From NCBI RefSeq assembly GCF_032878955.1, contig NZ_CP043839.1:744001-808000 (forward strand): a stretch of 64,000 nt of DNA, given 5' to 3'. Position numbers and translations under genes: made by a program. The notes below the pieces were generated by a model. The model did no database searches, had not been told where the DNA came from, and saw nothing but the letters and a program-made list of their open reading frames with translations. This DNA comes from Butyricimonas paravirosa (lineage in GTDB: Bacteria > Bacteroidota > Bacteroidia > Bacteroidales > Marinifilaceae). This document shows, piece after piece, positions 35,343 to 43,459 of this stretch (position 1 is the first letter of the stretch; every line of letters begins with the position of its first letter).

Positions 35343-37841
35343 TCACTTTTTCCTCTTGCTCTCGGCCAGCTGCTTGATTGCCAGCTCGATATTGCCACCC
35401 AGCTTCCGGGTAAGCCGCATTACTTCAAGCTTTTCCGTCTCCTCGGTCGTGTAGGTGCAGTACTCTTCCGGCGAGACCTCGGTGGCATAGACCGCCGACT
35501 GTGTTCCGCCGAGACCTATCCACACTTCCTTGTACTTGCGGGACGGGCTGTTGGCCATGTTGATGGAGAGAATCTGAGCACGTTCCTTGTCGGTCAGGCC
35601 CAGCAGGGACTGGATTTCATCGAACTTGTTGACATACTTCCTCTGGTCCAACAAAATCTTGCAGTCGCTGTTGTTGATGATGGTTCCCTTGACGATGGGT
35701 GACGAAATGATGTCTTCCACCTCCTGGGTAACGACAACAGCCTCTCCGAAAAACTTTCGGACGGTCTTGAAAAGGTAGCGGATATAGTTGCTCATATTGG
35801 CGGATGCCAATGCCTTCCAACATTCCTCAATAAGTATCATCTTTCGGATACCTTTCAACTTTCGCATCTTGCTGATGAAAGTTTCCATGATGATGATGGT
35901 GACAATCGGAAGCAGCACCTTGTTGTCACGAATATTGTCCAGCTCGAAGACAATGAAGCGTTTGCCAAGCAAATCAAGCTGTCTGTCGGAATTCAACAGG
36001 AAGTCATACTCGCCACCCTTGTAATAAGGTTCCAGCACATTCAGGAATCCCCACACGTCAAAATCCTTCTCCCGTGTACGCTTGGTCTTCAGGATTTCCT
36101 GAAATTCGTCTCGGATGAACTCATAGAAGGTATTGAAGGACGGAACCACGGTACTGTCCGTGCGTATCTTCTCCAGAAAGAGATTGACCGCGTTGGAGAG
36201 TGCCACCTCCTCGGCACGTGTCGGCGGCTCGTCGTCACGTTTCCACAGGGTAAGGATAAGCGTCTTGATGGACTCCTTCTTTTCGATGTCAAACACACCG
36301 TCCTCCACGTAGAAAGGATTGAAGGCTATCGGATCGCTCTCCTCATAGGTGAAATAGATGCCGTCCTCGCCATGCGTGCGTGCATGGATAAGGCTGCACA
36401 GTCCCTGATAGGAATTTCCCGTGTCCACCAGCAGCACATGCGCTCCCTGTTCATAATACTGGCGCACCATGTGGTTGGTGAAAAAAGACTTTCCGCTGCC
36501 CGAAGGTCCGAGGATGAACTTGTTGCGGTTGGTAATCGTACCGTTCTTCATCGGAAGGTCGGAAATGTCCAGATGGACAGGCTTTCCGGTCAGACGGTCC
36601 ACCATGCGGATGCCGAACGGCGAGAGTGAATCCTTGTAGGACGTTTCCCCGATGAACAGGCACAGGGCCTGCTCGATGAAGGTGTAGAAGCTTTCCTCTG
36701 ACGGGAAATCACCGGCATTGCCGGGAATGGCCGCCCAGAAGAGTGTCGGCACATCGACCGTGTTCTGACGGGGCTTGGCCTCCATCAGGGCAATCTGACT
36801 GCCCACGTCGTTCTTGATACGCTTCAGCTTCTCCCGGTCGTCACTCCATGCAAAGACGTTGCAGTGCGCACGGATGGAAGTGAGCCCCTTGCTGTGCGCC
36901 TCGTTCAGGTACTCCTCAATCCATTCACGGTTGATCTGGTTGGAGCGGCTGTAACGGGACAGCGAGTGCATGTTGCGGGCGGTCTGCTCAAATTTCCTCA
37001 GGTTTTCCGCCGAATCGTCTATGAAGAGATACTGGTTCACGATATGGTTGCACGTGAGCAGTATCCCTATCGGTGCGGCAAAGGACAGGCGGCAGTCGCT
37101 GCGGTCCGTGGACAGCCGTTCATAACGGCTGTCCGTACCCACGGATGACGGCAGGTCTTCCGTTTCGGAGAGGGTATGCAGGCAGAGCAGGTTGTCGCCG
37201 ACCTTCATTTCCCCGGCTCCGAGAGTGATGTCCTGCAGGCTGGTCGTATTTTCCTGCGAAAGCGAAAAATACTTTTCGATAATGCCCGCGGAGGTTTCCG
37301 TACCGGTAATCTCTTCGTCCGTCAGCCTGACCATGCGGAGCAGACCGCTGTCGTTCACGATACGCTCGAACTGCCCGCAGCATTCCAGGAAGCGTGCAAC
37401 GGTATCCTTGTCCTGCATCTCCTTGGGGATGATAAACCCGCGCGTGAGGGCATTGAAACTGCTTGTCGTGCGGCTGTGTTCCTTAGTGGTCTTAGTCAGG
37501 AACAGATAGCAGGTATGGTTCAGGTACGGCCGTTCGTTGAAATGCCTTTCAAAGCTTCGGCTGAGGAAACTCAGGTCATCCCGGCAGATGTCAGGTCTGT
37601 AACTCTCCTCGATGAAGATATCCTGCTTGTGGACAATGCTGTAGTTCGGCAGAACCCGGACAGCCTTCGCCCATGTGGAATGGAGGGCCTCGTACTCGGC
37701 GCGTGTCAGCGTAAACACTTCGGGCAGCTCCACCCTGTAGGCCACGGTGATGTCGGCATCCTTGCTGATGATGCACCCGTGCTCGACGGCCATCAGAGGA
37801 AACCGGCTTTCCAGTGTGGCGGCTTTCATTACATTTCTCAT
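35343..37841 (-). CDS. traG: conjugative transposon ATPase TraG (VirB4 family)
   Basis: The 832-residue protein is the VirB4/TraG secretion ATPase. It has the N-terminal CagE/TrbE-like domain (about 1-400), then Walker A GPSGSGKS at 445-452 and a C-terminal ATPase lobe. IRKMILIEECWKAL serves as Walker B, and conserved VVTQEVEDI and LLDQR follow. It energises pilus assembly and transfer at the inner membrane. It overlaps traF by 4 bp (ATGA), so the two are coupled. Confidence 0.95.
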   Translation of the reverse strand: MRNVMKAATLESRFPLMAVEHGCIISKDADITVAYRVELPEVFTLTRAEYEALHSTWAKAVRVLPNYSIVHKQDIFIEESYRPDICRDDLSFLSRSFERHFNERPYLNHTCYLFLTKTTKEHSRTTSSFNALTRGFIIPKEMQDKDTVARFLECCGQFERIVNDSGLLRMVRLTDEEITGTETSAGIIEKYFSLSQENTTSLQDITLGAGEMKVGDNLLCLHTLSETEDLPSSVGTDSRYERLSTDRSDCRLSFAAPIGILLTCNHIVNQYLFIDDSAENLRKFEQTARNMHSLSRYSRSNQINREWIEEYLNEAHSKGLTSIRAHCNVFAWSDDREKLKRIKNDVGSQIALMEAKPRQNTVDVPTLFWAAIPGNAGDFPSEESFYTFIEQALCLFIGETSYKDSLSPFGIRMVDRLTGKPVHLDISDLPMKNGTITNRNKFILGPSGSGKSFFTNHMVRQYYEQGAHVLLVDTGNSYQGLCSLIHARTHGEDGIYFTYEESDPIAFNPFYVEDGVFDIEKKESIKTLILTLWKRDDEPPTRAEEVALSNAVNLFLEKIRTDSTVVPSFNTFYEFIRDEFQEILKTKRTREKDFDVWGFLNVLEPYYKGGEYDFLLNSDRQLDLLGKRFIVFELDNIRDNKVLLPIVTIIIMETFISKMRKLKGIRKMILIEECWKALASANMSNYIRYLFKTVRKFFGEAVVVTQEVEDIISSPIVKGTIINNSDCKILLDQRKYVNKFDEIQSLLGLTDKERAQILSINMANSPSRKYKEVWIGLGGTQSAVYATEVSPEEYCTYTTEETEKLEVMRLTRKLGGNIELAIKQLAESKRKK

Positions 37842-38170
37842 ACATTACGTTTTTTCGGGGTTGGACAAATCAACCGGAGGAAACCCTTCCGGCTGATGAT
37901 GTAGCGGGGATGGCGGCGCAGCGCCTGCAATTTCATCAGTCCCCATTCACCATATTTCGCGTTCAGGCGGAAAGTCACCCAGACAAGCACCGAAGCGCAG
38001 ATGACACCGAAGCCGATACATACCCACTGGTCGATGCCTGCCATGTACATGATGACAAACAGGACGAACAGGGCGAGCAGTCCGCCGGCGAAGATGAACA
38101 GGTACTGGCTTTTCAGCCCCTTGAACTCAGGGCTGCGGCCGATTCCCTTGTTGATAGGATACTCCGCCAT
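37838..38170 (-). CDS. traF: conjugative transposon protein TraF (DUF4133, VirB3-like)
   Basis: The 110-residue protein has two close membrane helices (YLFIFAGGLLALFVLFVIMYM and VCIGFGVICASVLVWVTF) as in VirB3/DUF4133. It begins with a short NKGIGRSPEFKGLKSQ segment typical of TraF. It lies 2 bp after traE and overlaps traG. Confidence 0.92.
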   Translation of the reverse strand: MAEYPINKGIGRSPEFKGLKSQYLFIFAGGLLALFVLFVIMYMAGIDQWVCIGFGVICASVLVWVTFRLNAKYGEWGLMKLQALRRHPRYIISRKGFLRLICPTPKKRNV

Positions 38171-38172
38171 AA

Positions 38173-38469
38173 TCAGAGGAAGAATGAACGTAAGATGGTG
38201 GCGGCTACGATTAAAAAGATGCAGGCACCGAACCAGCTGGCTGCCGTCTTGGAGGTGTCGGGATCTCCCGAGGAAAACTTGGAATAGACCTTCACGCCTC
38301 CGATAAGGCCGACCACGGCTCCGATGGCATAAATCAGTTTGGTTCCCGGATCGAAATAGGAAGTGACCATGTTGGTGGCTTCAGTGATACCGCCGATACC
38401 ATTACCCTGGGCGAAAGCCCCTGTCGTTGCAAGCAGCATCATGGCTGCAAAAAAGAATCTTTTTTTCAT
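38173..38469 (-). CDS. traE: conjugative transposon protein TraE (DUF4134, VirB2-like pilin)
   Basis: The 98-residue protein has a signal-like N-terminus (KKRFFFAAMMLLATTGAFAQGNGI) and two further hydrophobic helices (IYAIGAVVGLIGGVKVY and WFGACIFLIVAATIL). This is the layout of VirB2-like DUF4134 pilins. It is the first gene of the traE-traQ operon, behind the promoter region at 38515-38589. Confidence 0.92.
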   Translation of the reverse strand: MKKRFFFAAMMLLATTGAFAQGNGIGGITEATNMVTSYFDPGTKLIYAIGAVVGLIGGVKVYSKFSSGDPDTSKTAASWFGACIFLIVAATILRSFFL

Positions 38470-38514
38470 GTGTCGAAACTTTTAATTGGTGAGACAAAAA
38501 AATGATTTCGACCA

Positions 38515-38589
38515 CGAATATATAACGCTTAATCCATTGATTTACAACACTGACGATGCGTGACATCGGGTGTCATTACGTTACATCGG
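38515..38589 (-). promoter_or_regulatory. traE promoter and candidate operator
   Basis: On the minus strand TATATTCG (38522-38515) is close to the -7 consensus. AATCCATTGATTTACA at 38531-38546 covers the -33 region and is almost identical to AATCCACTGTTTTACA at 42711-42726 before the mob genes. Two ACATCGG repeats at 38563-38569 and 38583-38589 are exactly 20 bp apart, as expected for a protein that binds two turns of the helix. Confidence 0.5.
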
Positions 38590-38643
38590 CAGGGGGATTT
38601 CGGCAAAGGAAAAACACTGGGAAAACGTCCTTTGATTCTTCCG

Positions 38644-38809
38644 GCAAAGGTAGCCCGTGCCTTTACGGAATCTGCAAGGCAGGCCGTTCCGGTTGCCCGG
38701 GAGAAAATCATCCTCGCTGCGCTTGCGGTATTTTCTCCCGACAAGCCTTGCAGTATCCAGGCACGGGACAGAAAAGCCTGCAAGAAATCAAACTCCGGCA
38801 TATACCGGA
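38644..38809 (+). repeat. structured leader repeat, copy D
   Basis: The outer stem pairs CCCGTGCC and GCAAGGC with GCCTTGC and GGCACGGG. The core AAAATCATCCTCGC and GCGGTATTTTC are present. The second hairpin CTCCGG...CCGGA is at 38793-38809. The main hairpin ends about 67 nt before the start codon at 38837. Confidence 0.75.
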
Positions 38810-38836
38810 CACATGTAGAACAAAAAACAGAACATC

Positions 38837-39418
38837 ATGAAACAGGAAGAAAAAAAGGTAGCGGCATTCACGGGACACCGGAAGCAAAGACTGATGCAGG
38901 AAAACAAGGACTACCGGAACTTCAGCGGACAAATCAGGGGAAAGGTCATAACTATGATAAAAAACCTCTATGAAGAAGGTTTCAGAGAATTTTATTCGGG
39001 CATGGCAGAAGGGTTCGACATGATAGCGGCTGAAGCTGTCCTGCAACTGAAAGAACAATATGAGGATATGACACTGGCGGCTGCTATCCCTTTCAGAGCC
39101 CAAGCCGAATGGTTTGACCCGCAAGACCAGCTGCTTTACAGGGAACTGCTTAAGAAGGCTGACCGGGTAGTGATGCTTTCAGAAAAATATTACAGGGGAT
39201 GTTACCTGCGCCGTGACACCTATATGGTCAGCAGGGCTTCAATGGTAATAGCATATTGGGACAACGTGTGCAACGGAGGTACATACCATACCGTGAAAAA
39301 GGCCGTGGAAACTGGACGGGAAGTCATCAATCTGTTTACTGGAGAAGTGATAACGGACATAACTGCATTGCAAAACAATCATGAACCAAATAAACCGAAT
39401 ATAAAATGGACAGATTAA
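38837..39418 (+). CDS. SLOG-fold protein (YpsA/DUF1273-like)
   Basis: The 193-residue protein has the Rossmann-like SLOG layout: AAFTGHRKQRL at the start (nucleotide-binding TGHR), GFREFYSGMAEGFDMIAAEAVL (the GxAxGxD core), TLAAAIPF, and ADRVVMLSEKYYRG. SLOG proteins bind nucleotide-derived ligands and appear in stress and defence systems. YpsA itself affects cell division in Gram-positive bacteria. It is the first gene behind leader D and is inserted as cargo between the two tra operons, on the opposite strand. Confidence 0.8.
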   Translation: MKQEEKKVAAFTGHRKQRLMQENKDYRNFSGQIRGKVITMIKNLYEEGFREFYSGMAEGFDMIAAEAVLQLKEQYEDMTLAAAIPFRAQAEWFDPQDQLLYRELLKKADRVVMLSEKYYRGCYLRRDTYMVSRASMVIAYWDNVCNGGTYHTVKKAVETGREVINLFTGEVITDITALQNNHEPNKPNIKWTD

Positions 39419-39431
39419 AAGATAGGAACTT

Positions 39432-39737
39432 ATGAAATCAAAGGAACAGATTAAAATCCCTGACCATACAGGGAAAAGAGAAACACGATTACTCGCTTTT
39501 GTATGGAACTGCGGTTTTTTCAGCAGAGACGTTTCTGATGAGAAAATCATTGAGATGTGGAGGAAATCCCCCGCCAGAAGTCTGGATGATCCTGAAGACG
39601 AGACATTCTACGATGTGGAATGTCTGACACCCGATGAACTGGCTGGACGAATCAATGACGAGTCTTTCGCGCATACGGAGGATTACGTACGTTTCATCAA
39701 TGTCAGTCCCGACCTTTTGTACCCGGATAGGAAATAG
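39432..39737 (+). CDS. hypothetical protein downstream of SLOG protein
   Basis: The 101-residue acidic protein has no recognised motif. TRLLAFVWNCGFFSRDVSDEKIIEMW and YVRFINVSPDLLY are its most ordered parts. It starts 13 bp after the SLOG gene, so the two are probably one operon. Base composition falls slightly in GC compared with the SLOG gene. Confidence 0.6.
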   Translation: MKSKEQIKIPDHTGKRETRLLAFVWNCGFFSRDVSDEKIIEMWRKSPARSLDDPEDETFYDVECLTPDELAGRINDESFAHTEDYVRFINVSPDLLYPDRK

Positions 39738-39758
39738 GATATCCACCGTCTCATATCG

Positions 39759-39806
39759 CATACCCCCACTTCCCCCTAAATATTAAAAAGGGAAAGCAGG
39801 GGTATG
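39759..39806. terminator. large inverted repeat between convergent operons
   Basis: CATACCCC (39759-39766) pairs with GGGGTATG (39799-39806), and TTCCC with GGGAA inside, with an AT-rich loop. It lies between the SLOG operon (plus) and traD (minus), so it may stop transcription from both sides. Confidence 0.6.
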
Positions 39807-39900
39807 AAACTAAAGTTATCCTGTATGTATCACTCTTTCAGATTCAACCAGAATCTCCTTCATCTGACCGTTTCAGGATGGCCACGTTTGAACTTCCTGA

Positions 39901-40656
39901 TCACGCATACTTGTCTATATCGAAAGGCTCATCTTCCTTACTGCCTTTTCTTCCTGATACACCCCTCCGGTTTCCCAGATACTTGTCAAGCAAACCGTTC
40001 ACCTTCTCCAGATTGCTCAGCTTGTCGGTCAGGAAAGCCAGTATCTCCGTTTCACTCAGTTTGTAATGGATGGTTCTTGCGGCACGCAGGGCTTTCTGTT
40101 CGTCAACAATCCCGGAAGTAAGTACTTCCGCTACGTTGTTTATTTCCTCGATTGTCAATGCCGTGTTGAAATCCGGGTCGGGTTCGGCATCTACGGGAGC
40201 CATCAGTTCCTCACGCTCTTCTTCTGTCAGTCCTTTGTTTTCCTGCTCCACATCATCAGAACCGATATCCTCGTCTTCCTCCAATGGAATTTTCTCCATC
40301 GGCTCGGAACGGGTTGGAGTCATCCTTGCAACTTTCGGGTCTTCCAGATAGATGACCTTTGTCTTGCCTATCACATCATCGTCATCCGAAGAAGAGGACG
40401 GAACAGCCGTTTCGGTTTTTCCTTTGGACTTATCCGTTTCCGGCTTTCTGCGCCTTGCCTTTCTGCGGGCACGACGTTCCGCCTCTTCCTTGCGTTGTCT
40501 GCGGTATCTCCACACTCTGACACGGGCAATCCGCATCAGCCTTAAAATGAGGTCCCATATTCCGTACATATGTCTGTGGAAAATAAATGTCCACAAATGG
40601 CACAATATATAGACAGCACATACTGCCTTTACGGTAAAATAAACTATCGCAGTCAT
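39901..40656 (-). CDS. traD: conjugative transposon protein TraD
   Basis: The 251-residue protein has an N-terminal membrane segment (AIVYFTVKAVCAVYILCHLWTFIF). A very basic stretch (RRQRKEEAERRARRKARRRK) and an acidic, probably disordered middle follow, then a helical C-terminal domain (LTIEEINNVAEVLTSGIVDEQKALRAARTIHYKL). It occupies the traD place of the traA-traD operon. Start at 40656 is 2 bp after the preceding stop; an overlapping start at 40680 is also possible. Its function is not established. Confidence 0.65.
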   Translation of the reverse strand: MTAIVYFTVKAVCAVYILCHLWTFIFHRHMYGIWDLILRLMRIARVRVWRYRRQRKEEAERRARRKARRRKPETDKSKGKTETAVPSSSSDDDDVIGKTKVIYLEDPKVARMTPTRSEPMEKIPLEEDEDIGSDDVEQENKGLTEEEREELMAPVDAEPDPDFNTALTIEEINNVAEVLTSGIVDEQKALRAARTIHYKLSETEILAFLTDKLSNLEKVNGLLDKYLGNRRGVSGRKGSKEDEPFDIDKYA

Positions 40657-40658
40657 AA

Positions 40659-41120
40659 TTATAAAGGTTTGGTGATACATTCCGTGTACAGCTTTGACAT
40701 CTCATGCTCGTACTTCTTCAAATGTTCATCTATAATCCTGTTTACAAAACCGGAAATGGGCACCTCAGGAGCGGTAACTGCCAGAAAACGCTTGATATGG
40801 GAGTGATTTTCCTTGTTGATATAGACTTGTATCCGATTTCCAACAGGATAGTTTACCAGATAGATGGATTTATAGAAACCGCTTTCCGGAGACCTGGAAG
40901 CAGATATGTCTTTCAGTATCTCAAACGTAATCTCGGATGTATCGTCATCCCTGTTGTCAGTTTTTGTCATGTCTGCCGTTTCACCAGAAACGTCGCGGAC
41001 ATCCTTTCCTCTTTTCCTGCCCTTGAACAGCCTACGGAAAATAAACAATGACAATCTGTAAGCAGTGTAAATGCAGCAACAGGCAACGATGGCCTGAAAA
41101 ATAATCTGTGTCATAATCAA
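40659..41120 (-). CDS. traC: DUF3408 protein with membrane anchor (TraC position)
   Basis: The 153-residue product has an N-terminal membrane helix (IIFQAIVACCCIYTAYRLSLFIF). A linker and a C-terminal DUF3408 domain follow (VGNRIQVYINKENHSHIKRFLAVTAPEVPISGFVNRIIDEHL), a ribbon-helix-helix-like fold. The C-terminal domain is paralogous to that of the upstream gene. It overlaps that gene by 4 bp. It may anchor an element DNA-binding factor at the membrane, which is inference. Confidence 0.75.
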   Translation of the reverse strand: MIMTQIIFQAIVACCCIYTAYRLSLFIFRRLFKGRKRGKDVRDVSGETADMTKTDNRDDDTSEITFEILKDISASRSPESGFYKSIYLVNYPVGNRIQVYINKENHSHIKRFLAVTAPEVPISGFVNRIIDEHLKKYEHEMSKLYTECITKPL

Positions 41121-41554
41121 AATGGTTTTAATGGTTTATAATACTCTTTGTTATACAATTCGTTGATTTCGTCCCAGTGTTTCTGCAGATGGTCCACAAG
41201 GATATTGCTGATAAAGCCGGATATGCTCATCTCCGGAGCGATGACAGGCAGTACCCGTTTGATGCACTCGGCCACTTCACGGTTGATATACACATGGGAA
41301 CGGTTTGACGCGGGTATATTGACCAGAAACCTTTCCCGGTATCCGCAGGATTCATCCTTTTTCCTTTTGGGCTTCTCCACGGAGGGCTTTTCCGCTGGAG
41401 TATCTGCCGGTACGGTTGAGGCGGGGCTTTTCGCTTCCTGATGTTCCACGGGCTTTTCTTTCGGGGCGAGGCTGTCCTTGCCGAAAACAGGTATGTCGCC
41501 GACAATGATTTCCTTCAGGACATCTTCGTCCACCTCTACGATTTTCTTTTTCAT
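41117..41554 (-). CDS. traB: DUF3408 protein (TraB position)
   Basis: The 145-residue protein has an acidic, Pro/Lys-rich N-terminal half. Its C-terminal DUF3408 domain (PASNRSHVYINREVAECIKRVLPVIAPEMSISGFISNILVDHL) resembles ribbon-helix-helix DNA-binding proteins. With the ParA-type protein encoded just upstream (ATGA overlap) it resembles a ParA plus small centromere-binding protein pair. It may therefore act in partition or in placing the element for transfer. Confidence 0.78.
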   Translation of the reverse strand: MKKKIVEVDEDVLKEIIVGDIPVFGKDSLAPKEKPVEHQEAKSPASTVPADTPAEKPSVEKPKRKKDESCGYRERFLVNIPASNRSHVYINREVAECIKRVLPVIAPEMSISGFISNILVDHLQKHWDEINELYNKEYYKPLKPF

Positions 41555-42318
41555 GACTGTCCGAGTTTAAGTTTGACCATAAGCTCTTCCGCAAGTTCCA
41601 CCAGCCCGCTGCCTTCCAGTTGTCTGGCCGGAGGCGGCAGCAGCGTGCAACGGAAAAAGGCACGCTTGGCATGGGTAATCTCCTTTTCATAACGGCACAG
41701 GTCAGGAAGCGTGCTGTCGAGGACTGTCAGATGCAGCTCCCTCATGACTTCCGAATATGACTTGAGAATCTCCACATTGGTACGTTTTTTCAACTTGTTC
41801 CAGAAAAAGAAGATGTCCTTGAGCAACGGGGTATTTTCCATCTTCTTGATATGGTCAAGCACGGTCGTGGCAAAGGACAGTGTACTCTGCATCACAATCA
41901 GGTCCGGAACGGTGGGAGTAAGCACGTAGTCCATATTGACAATCGTTCGGAATACCCCGGTGGATTCTACCGTTCCGGGAAGATCCACGAAAATAAGGTC
42001 ATAATCCCCGCTTGCCGCAATCGCATCAGCCGCTTCCCTTGCCTTTTCAGCGGTGGAGCCTACAATGGGATAAGCCTTTTTCTGCACTTGGTTCCACTGC
42101 TGTTTGATCAGTTGCCGGTAATAGGCGCTGTTGGAAACAGCCTTTTTGTCACGCTCCCTCATACGTACGAGACTGTGTTGGGGAGAGTCACAGTCAACGA
42201 TAGCCACGTTCAGTCCCTTCTCGAAATGGAAGTAACTGGCAAGCACTACGGACAGGGCCGATTTCCCGACCCCTCCTTTCTGGTTGCTAATCGCAACGAA
42301 CAAAGTTTCTTTACTCAT
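41551..42318 (-). CDS. traA: ParA-family ATPase TraA
   Basis: The 255-residue protein has the deviant Walker A KGGVGKSALS at about residues 14-23, DCDSPQHSLV, and VDLPGTVES as Walker B, typical of ParA/Soj/MinD ATPases. It is called TraA in CTnDOT-like elements and heads the traA-D operon. Repeats and a promoter region upstream at 42418-42582 could be its DNA target. An SD-like AAAGAAAGA lies just before the start. Confidence 0.88.
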   Translation of the reverse strand: MSKETLFVAISNQKGGVGKSALSVVLASYFHFEKGLNVAIVDCDSPQHSLVRMRERDKKAVSNSAYYRQLIKQQWNQVQKKAYPIVGSTAEKAREAADAIAASGDYDLIFVDLPGTVESTGVFRTIVNMDYVLTPTVPDLIVMQSTLSFATTVLDHIKKMENTPLLKDIFFFWNKLKKRTNVEILKSYSEVMRELHLTVLDSTLPDLCRYEKEITHAKRAFFRCTLLPPPARQLEGSGLVELAEELMVKLKLGQS

Positions 42319-42417
42319 AAGTCTTTCTTTTTAATTGTTATTGAATAAATACCGGTGTCATCCACTAATCCGTGAATCCGCAGACGTTTCTTTCCAACCA
42401 TCCGAATCCGCATCCAT

Positions 42418-42582
42418 TAACGGTATCATCCAGTGTCATAACCTTTGATGCTACTGTTACCGCATCTTTCCGACATCGCTTCCATCCGCGGTCTGTCTGT
42501 TGGTCATGACAATCCGTCAACGGTCCCGTCCGATATTGCTTCCATCATCCCAACCGTTACCGGAATCATCGGATAACATGAC
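42418..42582. repeat. interspersed direct repeats upstream of traA (parS-like candidate)
   Basis: CCGACATCGCTTCCATC at 42470-42486 and CCGATATTGCTTCCATC at 42530-42546 are exactly 60 bp apart. A second repeated unit, TAACGGTATCATC...CATAACC at 42418-42443, recurs as TACCGGAATCATC...CATGACC at 42557-42582. No gene lies in 42319-42991. Such interspersed repeats next to a parA gene suggest a partition or replication site. Confidence 0.5.
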
Positions 42583-42710
42583 CATTATTCCGCTATCAGA
42601 AGGCCGGTTGCAACCGTCCGCACTGCAAATAAAAGGGGATTTTCCCGAATGATCACCATCATCCGGAGACGGTGACGACCCTTGTCACCGTATGACATCT
42701 TGTTACATAT

Positions 42711-42750
42711 AATCCACTGTTTTACAGATAAATATACCGCTGTAACTTTG
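42711..42750 (+). promoter_or_regulatory. promoter of the mob genes
   Basis: TAACTTTG at 42743-42750 fits the TAnnTTTG -7 box. The -33 region is covered by AATCCACTGTTTTACA at 42711-42726, a motif shared with the traE promoter region. The transcript would carry a 240-nt leader containing the hairpins at 42780-42962. Confidence 0.55.
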
Positions 42751-42779
42751 CCACCAACAACGGAATGGATACCGGATGG

Positions 42780-42962
42780 AGCTATCCCGAAGCCGAAGAA
42801 TGAGGCTGAAGGTCAAAACTCAATTTGACTTCAGGCAAATTCATGTTCAAGCGAACATAGCAAGTTGTGTTTTGAGGCACCCGAAATAAATTCGGGCACT
42901 CAAAACAACTTGCCACTCGCCTGACGGCTCGGGGAGGATTCACTCCAAAGTCGTGAATCCGG
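42780..42962 (+). other. candidate origin of transfer (oriT)
   Basis: The stretch ahead of the relaxase genes is full of inverted repeats. ATGTTC/GAACAT lies at 42843-42858. CAAGTTGTGTTTTGAG with CTCAAAACAACTTG encloses CCCGAA/TTCGGG at 42861-42912. GGATTCAC/GTGAATCC lies at 42936-42960. Such structures next to mobA/mobB are typical of oriT regions. The nick site itself cannot be identified. Confidence 0.55.
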
Positions 42963-42991
42963 GGCCGGAAGATTAGAAACTGAAAATATCA

Positions 42992-43459
42992 ATGCGTATG
43001 GAAGAAAACAAGAAGAAAAACTCAAGAAAAAGCGCAGGCAGGAAACCAAAATCCGACCCTGCCGTGCATCGTTATGTGGTACGGTTGAACTCGGAAGAGA
43101 ACGGACGTTTTGATATTCAATTCCAAAAATCAGGATTGAAAGAACGCTCCAAGTTTATCAAGACAATGATTTTCGGCAAGGAAATCAAGGTGGTGAGAAT
43201 AGACAAGGCGACGATGGATTATTATATCCGCCTGACCAATTTCTACCACCAATTCCAGAGTATCGGCAACAACTACAACCAGACGGTGAAAGCCGTAAAG
43301 ACAAATTTCGGGGAGAAACGGGCTTTCGTCCTGCTCCGTAATCTGGAAAAAGCAACAATAGACTTAGTGTTGCTGAGCAAGCGGATTATCATGCTGACCC
43401 GTGAGTTTGAAGAAAACTATCTGATAAAACAACGGAAGGAGGAGGAAAATGGTGGCTAA
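42992..43459 (+). CDS. mobA: mobilization protein MobA (relaxosome accessory protein)
   Basis: The 155-residue basic protein has a Lys/Arg-rich N-terminus (KKKNSRKSAGRKPKSDPAVHRYVVRLN). A ribbon-helix-helix-like domain and a helical C-terminal part follow, with YYIRLTNFYHQFQSIGNNYNQTVKAVK, which is characteristic of MobC/MobA relaxosome proteins of Bacteroides. It would bind oriT and help the relaxase. It overlaps the relaxase gene by 11 bp. A start two codons later (42998) is also possible. Confidence 0.85.
   Translation: MRMEENKKKNSRKSAGRKPKSDPAVHRYVVRLNSEENGRFDIQFQKSGLKERSKFIKTMIFGKEIKVVRIDKATMDYYIRLTNFYHQFQSIGNNYNQTVKAVKTNFGEKRAFVLLRNLEKATIDLVLLSKRIIMLTREFEENYLIKQRKEEENGG

Noticed and set aside
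37176..37904. 242-codon plus-strand frame opposite traG
   Set aside because: It is antisense to the conserved VirB4 ATPase gene.
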